NCBI RefSeq assembly: GCF_008764245.1
Contig: NZ_VTQV01000014.1
Span: 1-64,000, forward strand
DNA from: Bacillus subtilis
Lineage (GTDB): Bacteria; Bacillota; Bacilli; Bacillales; Bacillaceae_C
Direction: 5' to 3'
Length of the DNA stretch: 64,000 nucleotides
Shown: piece after piece, positions 26,664-32,969 of the stretch
Numbering within the stretch: the stretch's first letter is position 1
Layout: each line of letters opens with the position of its first letter
The notes under the pieces: generated by a model
What the model was told of the DNA's origin: nothing
What the model saw: only the letters and a program-made list of their open reading frames with translations
Database searches by the model: none
Translations under genes and position numbers: made by a program

Positions 26664-27593
26664 ATGGTTTACGGTATCGGTATAGATATTGGCGGCACAA
26701 AAATAGCATCAGGTATTGTCAGCGACACGGGTAAGGTGATGTATCAAAAAACAGTTCCTACTCCAAAAATGGGAAGAGAAGAAATTTTAGCTGTATTAAA
26801 AACAATTATTTTAGAGCTAGTGGAATGGTCCGAACTGCAAGGATTGTCCCTTGCAGGGATAGGAATTGGTACAGCGGGACAAGTTCATTTTTATGAAGGA
26901 AAGGTGATTTCCGGAACACCGAATATAAGGGACTGGAATGGTGTCAATTTGCGGGGGGATATCGGAACTTACACGAATTTACCTGTTTACGTTGATAATG
27001 ATGTCAATGTGTTAGCCTTAGCGGAATCTGTTTTTGGGGCTGCAAAAGGGTATGAAGAGGTGATCTGCCTTGCTCTTGGTACAGGAATAGGTGGTGGAAT
27101 TTTTACCAACGGGCAGTTGCTTAGAGGCGATTGGGGCGGTGGTGCGGAACTTGGCCATATGTCGATTGATTTGAATGGCGACCTTTGTAATTGTGGACTC
27201 AATGGTTGCTTAGAAACATATGCATCAGGAACTTGGATTGCCAAAAGAATGCAGAAAGCACGGCAAGAACAGGGGCTCTCTGCTGATGTAACAAGTCGTG
27301 ATGTCTTTGCACTTTATCGACAAGATGACCCGCTCGCTAGGCGAGTCATTCAGACAATGATCCATGGTCTAAGCTATGGCATTGTCAATCTAATTCACCT
27401 ATTCAATCCTCAAGCAATCGTTTTGGGTGGGGGAGTGATGAGTGAGGGGCAATGGATTGTTGATTCAGTTCAAAAGAAGATCAGTACAATGGGAATGAAC
27501 TCATTAGTAGAGGAAGTGGAAATAAAACTTTCTGAACTCCATTCTAATTCGGGTTTGATTGGGGCCGCAATGCAAACGTGGTTATATAAATAG
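26664..27593 (+). CDS. ROK-family sugar kinase
   Basis: 309 residues. The phosphate-binding segment GIDIGGTKIASG opens the protein. The catalytic Asp lies in VYVDNDVNVLALAE, and the zinc motif is complete as CNCGLNGCLE. GTGIGGGIFTNGQLL and LGGGVM are further family segments. ROK kinases phosphorylate glucose, GlcNAc or ManNAc. Together with NanE, a ManNAc or GlcNAc kinase is the most economical guess, but the residues do not settle the substrate. It is the last gene of this stretch. Confidence 0.87.
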   Translation: MVYGIGIDIGGTKIASGIVSDTGKVMYQKTVPTPKMGREEILAVLKTIILELVEWSELQGLSLAGIGIGTAGQVHFYEGKVISGTPNIRDWNGVNLRGDIGTYTNLPVYVDNDVNVLALAESVFGAAKGYEEVICLALGTGIGGGIFTNGQLLRGDWGGGAELGHMSIDLNGDLCNCGLNGCLETYASGTWIAKRMQKARQEQGLSADVTSRDVFALYRQDDPLARRVIQTMIHGLSYGIVNLIHLFNPQAIVLGGGVMSEGQWIVDSVQKKISTMGMNSLVEEVEIKLSELHSNSGLIGAAMQTWLYK

Positions 27594-27597
27594 GAAC

Positions 27598-27738
27598 AAA
27601 AGCGCAAGCGCCTGTTCAGCGACGTACAAATTTAAAGACTTCTGACAAGATAAAGGAAACACGGCGACGAAGGAGCTGATGTTGACTTATCGCAGGAGGA
27701 AGGCGTAAATTTGCTAGCCGCTAGGCGCTGGACCTGGA
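27598..27738. repeat. GCGCTTGCGC-ended intergenic repeat, copy A (reverse orientation)
   Basis: The element begins AAAAGCGCAAGCGCC and ends GCTAGGCGCTGGACC. This is the reverse orientation of the elements at 57151-57272 and 61311-61474, which begin with GCTC(C/T)AG(C)GC and end with GCGCTTTTCTT. The internal sequence is different in each copy; only the ends are kept. Confidence 0.55.
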
Positions 27739-27801
27739 TGTCAACCACAACATAAGCAACTTATCCGCAAGCTAGAATTTTATAGTACGCTAAACCAAGA
27801 A

Positions 27802-27832
27802 AAAGAGCGCCAAGGGGATAGTCATGGCGCCT
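27802..27832 (-). terminator. Terminator of sspP
   Basis: A GCGCCA/TGGCGC stem is followed in the minus direction by CTCTTTTTC, 17 bases after the sspP stop. Confidence 0.7.
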
Positions 27833-27848
27833 TATTATAATGTGGAAG

Positions 27849-27971
27849 CTACATGCCTTTTCCAGCATGATTTTGCCGTGAATGATTTTTATTTTTTACC
27901 TTTTTTGACCCACTTAAAGGTTCAGGTTGTCCTTGATGATTCGCCTTTCCCTTGTTTTGGCTTTTAGCCAT
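27849..27971 (-). CDS. sspP: Small acid-soluble spore protein P
   Basis: 40 residues from the ATG that lies 8 bases after GGAGG; an upstream ATG at 27977 is too close to that site. The core GQPEPLSGSKKVKNKNHSRQ is the SspP signature. The protein is made in the forespore and packed in the spore core. The partner gene sspO is not beside it. This gene shows that the organism forms spores. Confidence 0.93.
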   Translation of the reverse strand: MAKSQNKGKANHQGQPEPLSGSKKVKNKNHSRQNHAGKGM

Positions 27972-28063
27972 ATCCATCACCTCCGATGTTTGTCGTATAC
28001 GCGTATGTTTCCCATGACCTTTAAAAATATAATCTCGACAAGGTCTTTTAGATAAAGTTACTA

Positions 28064-28208
28064 GTTCAAAAAGGAGGATAAAAAGGACCAAGAAGTTCGA
28101 GGCGGCGCAGCCTTCGAGCAGCGGAATGTATGCATTTAGATACATGAGCAGCGGAGAAGCAAGCCAACGAAGAAATTCGCAGTGTCATTTTTACCGGACT
28201 TTTTGAAC
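28064..28208. repeat. MITE-like element, short copy, 10-bp terminal inverted repeats
   Basis: It starts GTTCAAAAAG and ends CTTTTTGAAC like the element at 1052-1374, with the shared blocks GAGGATAAAAAGGACCAAG, the AAGTTCGAGGCGGCG block and the CGGAGAAGCAAGCC block in the same order. It lacks two internal palindromic segments of the long copy. It lies between sspP and the asparaginase gene. Confidence 0.65.
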
Positions 28209-28283
28209 ATCCTCTAAAACGTATCTGTCGAATCATTGGCAATCATGTATAATAAAAAGATATTCACAGCAAGGAAGGAAGTC

Positions 28284-29294
28284 ATGATTATGGAAGCTTT
28301 AATAGAAGAAAGAAGAGCGGGTTTAGTTGAAAACATCCATGAGGGGATAATCTGTGGCGTCAATGATCAACTTGAGACAGTTTATACTGTGGGAAATGTG
28401 GAACAGTATGTTTATTATCGCTCAGCCGCTAAACCGATTCAAGCGATCCCAGCTTTTATGATAGATATTAAGGAGAAATATCAATTAACCGATGAGGAAG
28501 CTACTTTATTTACAGCCTCACAGCGCGGGGAAACGTATCATATCAATGCATTGGAATCTTTATTAAAGAAGTTGAAGGTTCAAGAGAAAAATTTGTATTG
28601 TGCCCCCTCCCTTGCTTTAAATTCAAAGCCAAGGAATGAAATGATTCGAAACCGTCAGGAGAAGCGGAAATTATATCATAATTGTGCTGGGAAGCATTTA
28701 GGGTTCCTTGCCGTATGTCGAGAATTAGACTACCCAATGGAAGGCTATTGGAAAATCGATCACCCCCTTCAACAAAAAATTGTTAGCATTCTTGCTGATT
28801 TGGCTGAAATTTCGATGGATAAAATAAAGGTCGGAGTGGATGGATGTGGAGTTCCAGTCTTTGCACTACCCTTGAAAAACATGGCCACTACCTATTTAAA
28901 GCTTGCTTGTCCGGATCTCATTGAGGACATGGAAGTAAGAAATGCTGTAATCGAAATGACAAAATTAATGAATGAGAACCCTAACATTGTGGCGTCGGCA
29001 CGTTTTGTCTGTTCTGTTTTATTAAGAGATTCCAATATTGTCGCTAAAGGTGGCGCTCAAGGAGTCTATTGTTTCGGATTAAAAAAGGAAAGAATGGCCT
29101 TTGCTTTAAAAGTTCTAAGTGGCTCGGAAGATGTGTGGCCTAACATTTTGGCCTCGATCTTGGAGCAAATCGCCTATGAAAATAAGGCGACAATAGCTGC
29201 CTTAAAGGAGCTGAGGACGTCCGCTATAAAAAATGATGCAGGCACTAAGGTAGGAGAAATAAAAACAGTCTTTTCATTATCTAATGTTCGTTAA
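28284..29294 (+). CDS. L-asparaginase II family protein
   Basis: 336 residues. The start is the ATG after AAGGAAGG; the longer frame from 28236 would include a TATAAT promoter element at 28248. Segments YYRSAAKPIQAIPA, LYHNCAGKHLGFLA and VDGCGVPVFALPL define the asparaginase II (PF06089) family, which is distinct from the bacterial type I/II amidohydrolases. The proposed reaction is asparagine to aspartate plus ammonia in the cytoplasm. It is followed 29 bases later by cutC and is probably cotranscribed. Confidence 0.82.
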   Translation: MIMEALIEERRAGLVENIHEGIICGVNDQLETVYTVGNVEQYVYYRSAAKPIQAIPAFMIDIKEKYQLTDEEATLFTASQRGETYHINALESLLKKLKVQEKNLYCAPSLALNSKPRNEMIRNRQEKRKLYHNCAGKHLGFLAVCRELDYPMEGYWKIDHPLQQKIVSILADLAEISMDKIKVGVDGCGVPVFALPLKNMATTYLKLACPDLIEDMEVRNAVIEMTKLMNENPNIVASARFVCSVLLRDSNIVAKGGAQGVYCFGLKKERMAFALKVLSGSEDVWPNILASILEQIAYENKATIAALKELRTSAIKNDAGTKVGEIKTVFSLSNVR

Positions 29295-29323
29295 GACTTA
29301 ACAGAAATGTGGAGGTAGTTTTT

Positions 29324-30013
29324 TTGCAAATTGAAGTGATTGTTCAAAATTATGTCGATGCAATAAAGGCGCAAGAATTAGGGGCAGACCGTCTAGAACT
29401 TGTGATAGGGATTGAAGAGGGCGGTCTAACACCTAGTTATGGAATTCTTAAAAGTGTGCTTCAGCATGTTACCATACCTGTTCAAGTCATGGTACGACCA
29501 CACGGGTATAGTCATATTTATTCGGATCAGGAAATAAAGATCATATTGGAAGAGATCAAGTATATGTATGAAGTAGGAGTAAGGGGAATTGTGATTGGTG
29601 CGATTCATCCTAATCACACAGTAAATATTTCATTGATAGAATCGATCATTAATGCTCACCCAGATTTGGATATCACATTTCATCGAGCCTTCGATGAAGT
29701 ACGTTCGTTACATGAGGCTTATGAAACCTTTATTCCATATAAAGATCATGTAAAACGAATCTTAACATCTGGTGGAAAGTCATCGTGTTTAGAGGGTTTA
29801 GACCAATTGACATCATTAGTTCAGCTTGCGAAAGAGCTGAATGGACCGGAGATTTTACTAGGTGGAGGGCTCGATCCTGATAACATAGAGAAAATCCATG
29901 CACAGGTTAAGGCAGGCCAATATCATTTCGGGAAAGGTGTTCGGGTACAAAACTCTCTTCAAAATACATTTGATGTAGACAAAATGCAGAAATTACAAGC
30001 TGTTTTAAAATAG
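29324..30013 (+). CDS. cutC: CutC family protein
   Basis: 229 residues from a TTG start 8 bases after GGAGG. It is a TIM barrel with the family segments GADRLELVIGIEEGGLTPSYG, PVQVMVRPHG, DITFHRAFDEV and KRILTSGG. The family was named for copper tolerance but has no proven enzyme activity, and copies often sit with amino-sugar genes in Gram-positive bacteria. Here it follows an asparaginase gene near a ROK kinase. Confidence 0.88.
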   Translation: MQIEVIVQNYVDAIKAQELGADRLELVIGIEEGGLTPSYGILKSVLQHVTIPVQVMVRPHGYSHIYSDQEIKIILEEIKYMYEVGVRGIVIGAIHPNHTVNISLIESIINAHPDLDITFHRAFDEVRSLHEAYETFIPYKDHVKRILTSGGKSSCLEGLDQLTSLVQLAKELNGPEILLGGGLDPDNIEKIHAQVKAGQYHFGKGVRVQNSLQNTFDVDKMQKLQAVLK

Positions 30014-30124
30014 CATAACTTAATGGATGCCCCCGTTAGTCCAAAACACGGGGCCTTCGCTTTTCCATAAAAGCGAAGAATTAGAATACGTTTCAATCTT
30101 TTTAATTCCGAATGTCTAAAAAGA

Positions 30125-30154
30125 TTGACAAGGGTTGCTTTTCGGCTATATAAT
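30125..30154 (+). promoter_or_regulatory. Strong promoter in the cutC-mgtC gap
   Basis: TTGACA (30125-30130) and TATAAT (30149-30154) are perfect hexamers 18 bases apart. Transcription would start near 30161 and meet a terminator at 30287-30293, giving an RNA of about 130 bases, or read through to the MgtC gene 400 bases further on. Confidence 0.65.
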
Positions 30155-30160
30155 TATTCT

Positions 30161-30293
30161 TGAAAGCGCGTCCATTCACTTTGAGTTTAGTGGATGTGCT
30201 GATCCCTTTTGTTAATAATTCGGGTGGAGAAGAAGAGAACCCTTAGAAAAGTTTAATGGGCCGATTTTGCCATGCAGTCCATTAAGTTTTTTT
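30161..30293 (+). ncRNA. Candidate leader or small RNA, about 130 bases
   Basis: The predicted transcript begins at the strong promoter and ends at a terminator. Inside it is a stem from GCGCGTCCATTCACT to AGTGGATGTGC. It does not match the M-box or another riboswitch I recognise. There is an 18-codon GTG frame inside but no ribosome binding site. It could be a small RNA or a regulated leader of the MgtC-type gene. Confidence 0.35.
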
Positions 30294-30300
30294 AAGGGTT
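30238..30300. terminator. Long bidirectional terminator hairpin
   Basis: AACCCTTA, AAAA and TTAATGG on the left pair with CCATTAA, TTTT and TAAGGGTT on the right, a nearly unbroken stem of about 22 bp. A T-tract follows the inner stem on both strands. It can stop the plus transcript from 30161 and a minus transcript ending at the small frame 30292-30387. Confidence 0.6.
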
Positions 30301-30387
30301 TTCCTTTGTATAAAAATCCCTTAGAAGTCTTTTTGCCAGTGTTAATTGTCCGACGATCTGAAAAGATGTCATTTTAAAATATCCCAT
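30292..30387 (-). CDS. Possible 31-residue small protein
   Basis: The frame runs MGYFKMTSFQIVGQ to RDFYTKENP on the minus strand. AAGGAGG lies 1 base before the first ATG (too near) and 16 bases before the second (30372, too far), so the start is doubtful. The stop codon lies in the bidirectional terminator. I do not recognise the product. Confidence 0.25.
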   Translation of the reverse strand: MGYFKMTSFQIVGQLTLAKRLLRDFYTKENP

Positions 30388-30564
30388 TCCTCCTTAATTA
30401 GTTCGCAGTGATGATTGAAAATTTATGAAGTGTTATAAATCTTCTTTTTTGGGTGTCTTTATATCGGTTACTTTTGGATGAACATTATCCCTCTTGCAAA
30501 AACATATGCTTTTACTTTGTTGATCATGAAACCAGGCTAGAAAAAGCGAAAAGGAGAGGGTATT

Positions 30565-31068
30565 GTGTCATTTTTACATTTTCTATTTGAAGAATATATT
30601 CAAGGTCATCTAGAGATGTTCGTGCGGGTCGTAATTAGTGCTGTTCTTGGATTTTTAATCGGGTTGGATCGATCATTTAAAAGCAAACCCGCTGGAATCA
30701 AAACCTATACATATGTTTGCGTCGCTTGTACGCTTATCACAATAATATCCATTCAAAGTGCAGAAATGTTAAGTCAACATAATAGCGGAAAAATGATGGA
30801 TCCGATGCGCTTGGCGGCGCAAATCGTTTCGGGTTTAGGGTTTTTAGGAGCGGGAATGATCTTAAAGGATGGATTAAAGGTAAAAGGACTTACATCCGCA
30901 GCGATGATTTTATTTGCTGGTGGAGTTGGAATTGGAATAGGAGCCGGATTTTACGCGATTGTGATATGTGCCGTTGTTGTCTCATTTTTGACTACGAACG
31001 TAGGACTTTTACTAGAAAAAAATAAACTAGACAGTCATAAGGAAGCGGAAATTGATATTGAATCATAG
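30565..31068 (+). CDS. MgtC/SapB-family membrane protein
   Basis: 167 residues from a GTG start with AAGGAGAGGG upstream. It has about four membrane helices, with SAVLGFLIGLDRSFKSKPAG and VSGLGFLGAGMILK, the two conserved blocks of the family. It lacks the C-terminal soluble domain found in longer MgtC proteins. The family is linked to magnesium limitation and phosphate or membrane-potential homeostasis. The gene is 57 bases before the glycerophosphodiesterase gene. Confidence 0.85.
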   Translation: MSFLHFLFEEYIQGHLEMFVRVVISAVLGFLIGLDRSFKSKPAGIKTYTYVCVACTLITIISIQSAEMLSQHNSGKMMDPMRLAAQIVSGLGFLGAGMILKDGLKVKGLTSAAMILFAGGVGIGIGAGFYAIVICAVVVSFLTTNVGLLLEKNKLDSHKEAEIDIES

Positions 31069-31125
31069 TTTGGTAGAACCCATATAAGATAAAAAAGCAA
31101 CATTCTATATAAAGGAGTTTTATTC

Positions 31126-31863
31126 ATGACGAAAATTTTTGCACACCGTGGTAGTTCAGGGACTCATCCTGAAAATACGATCACAGCTTTTAAGGAAGCC
31201 GTTAGACTTGGGGTCGATGGAATCGAATTAGATATTCAACTGACAAAAGATGGGGAATTGGTCGTGATTCATGATTATACATTAGACCGTACAACAGATG
31301 GGACCGGGAAGATTTTGGATTATACGGTGGAAGAACTTAAAGCATTTGATGCTGGCTCTAAATTTTCACCTGAGTTTGCTGGTGAAACGATTCCTACCTT
31401 TCGGGAAGTATTGGCGTTACTTCAAGATACCAATATAGAGTTAAATATTGAAATTAAGAAACCTGTCAAAGAAGATACAGGAATTGAGGAAAAAATGATT
31501 CAGGAACTGGAAAAATATCAGTATAGCAATCGGTCGATCATCTCCTCCTTTAACCATGATTCTCTTAAAAGGGTCATTTCGATCAATAAAGATCTTGAAT
31601 GTGCTATTTTGTATATGAAAAAGTTCGAGAACCCATGGGAATACGCTGCAGAAATAGGAGCTAAAGCACTTCACACATATCGGCCGGAAACAGACCGCGA
31701 AATGGTTACAGAGGCCCAACATAAAGGTTTTCCTGTGAGAGTATTCACTATTAATAAGGCGGAGGATATGACCAAGTTTTTCGAAACAAAAGTAGCCGCT
31801 ATTTTTACGGATTATCCGGAGAAGGCTATGAAACTGTTAAAAGAAGTGGAGAAGGAGGAATAA
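31126..31863 (+). CDS. Cytoplasmic glycerophosphodiester phosphodiesterase
   Basis: 245 residues without a signal peptide. The GDPD active site is complete: His in FAHRGSSGTHPENT, Glu and Asp in GIELDIQ, and His in VVIHDYTLDRTT. It hydrolyses glycerophosphodiesters to glycerol 3-phosphate and an alcohol. A cytoplasmic form suits imported fragments rather than intact wall polymer. It follows the MgtC gene and precedes the phosphodiester glycosidase operon. Confidence 0.88.
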   Translation: MTKIFAHRGSSGTHPENTITAFKEAVRLGVDGIELDIQLTKDGELVVIHDYTLDRTTDGTGKILDYTVEELKAFDAGSKFSPEFAGETIPTFREVLALLQDTNIELNIEIKKPVKEDTGIEEKMIQELEKYQYSNRSIISSFNHDSLKRVISINKDLECAILYMKKFENPWEYAAEIGAKALHTYRPETDREMVTEAQHKGFPVRVFTINKAEDMTKFFETKVAAIFTDYPEKAMKLLKEVEKEE

Positions 31864-32173
31864 AATACTTATAAAATTGTCTCTATGTGCGATCTCTTCC
31901 CTGTTTATTTTTAAAATAGAGAGGGAAGAAATTTCAAAAGATTTTAAAAAGGGACTTGAAATTGCCATATGTTTACATTATGATTTAATCAATCAAATTG
32001 ATTTATAGAAAGTGGGTTCTTTATTCAAAATGTAAGCCGATTGAATCAACTGCGGACATTAGCTTGAGATTACTTTATATTTTGAGGGAGATATAAAGTG
32101 ATAGAAGAGAGACTCATACAGTAGGTGCCACCACCTCATCTGGATGAAAGAATGGTAAGGAGTGTTGAATTTA
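31864..32173. other. Intergenic region between GDPD and the glycosidase operon
   Basis: Near 31900-31930 CTCTTCCCT and AGGGAAGA can pair, a possible weak terminator for the GDPD gene. The rest holds the promoter and palindromic operator described separately and a leader of about 170 bases with no further structure that I could identify. Confidence 0.45.
31956..32006 (+). promoter_or_regulatory. Promoter with palindromic operator for the phosphodiester glycosidase operon
   Basis: TTGAAA (31956-31961) and TATGAT (31979-31984) are 17 bases apart. The palindromic sequence AATCAAATTGATTTAT (31991-32006) lies on the expected transcription start, as a repressor site would. The identical 16 bases recur at 35566-35581 before the transporter genes of the same cluster. 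Confidence 0.6.
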
Positions 32174-32932
32174 ATGCCTAATTACAAATTGCTAGCGCTT
32201 GACTTGGATGGAACAGTTTTAACGGATGATAAGAAAATCACGCAAGAAACAAGGAAATGGATACGAAAAGCAGTGGATGAAGGCGTAACGGTCATCTTTT
32301 CAACTGGACGGGGAATCCAAACTACTGAAGCCATTTGGGATGATCTAGCCCTTGATGCGCCTATGGTTTTAGTGAATGGGGCAGAAATATGGAAGGGTCC
32401 GGGTCAATTATGGGAACGTCATTTTATTAAGAGGGATGATATTCGTTGGCTTCATGAACAAGCAATGAGAGCAGGAGCAAAATTCTGGGGTTATAGTGTC
32501 GAGAGCCTGACGCATAAAAAAGATTGGACGGAAGAAATGTTCGAAAGAGATTGGTTGAAATTCGGGATGCATCATCCAGATCGAGAGGAGATTGAGAGAT
32601 TAAGAGAGTTATTAAAAACGAGAGAGAGCATAGAGATTACGCGCTCAGCTCCTATTAATATCGAAATATCGTTAAAAGGAATCTCCAAAGAAACAGGAGT
32701 ACGAAGAGTCTGCGAACTTCTCGGGATTACCATGGATCAAGTAATGGCTGTTGGGGATAACCTGAATGATCAGCGTTTGATTCGAGCGGCAGGATTGGGT
32801 GTTGCCATGGGAAATGGAGATGATGAATTAAAGCAAATCGCCGATGTTGTCACAGAGACAAATGAAGAAGACGGTGTGGCTAAGGCCATAGAGCGTTATT
32901 TATTAGGATCATATTCTCCGATAAAGGCGTAA
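32174..32932 (+). CDS. HAD-superfamily phosphatase, Cof type
   Basis: 252 residues from the ATG preceded by AAGGAG; the GTG 12 bases earlier is less likely. It has the Cof-type HAD motifs: DLDGTV (nucleophile Asp), FSTGRG, a Lys in LKGISKETG, and GDNLNDQRLI. These cytoplasmic enzymes remove phosphate from sugar phosphates and similar small molecules. It is the first gene of the operon that continues with the phosphodiester glycosidase 37 bases later. Confidence 0.85.
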   Translation: MPNYKLLALDLDGTVLTDDKKITQETRKWIRKAVDEGVTVIFSTGRGIQTTEAIWDDLALDAPMVLVNGAEIWKGPGQLWERHFIKRDDIRWLHEQAMRAGAKFWGYSVESLTHKKDWTEEMFERDWLKFGMHHPDREEIERLRELLKTRESIEITRSAPINIEISLKGISKETGVRRVCELLGITMDQVMAVGDNLNDQRLIRAAGLGVAMGNGDDELKQIADVVTETNEEDGVAKAIERYLLGSYSPIKA

Positions 32933-32969
32933 AGTTTTCGATATTTTAGCATAGAGTGGGGATGAGAAA

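Noticed and set aside
27849-28145. 98-codon version of the SspP frame
   Set aside because: Only the last 40 residues match SspP and a good ribosome binding site precedes them; the upstream part lies in the intergenic repeat.
28236-28283. Longer start for the asparaginase gene
   Set aside because: The extra codons include a TATAAT element, while AAGGAAGG precedes the ATG at 28284.
30161-30293. M-box (magnesium) riboswitch before the MgtC-type gene
   Set aside because: The conserved M-box sequence blocks are not present; only a promoter, a stem and a terminator can be supported.
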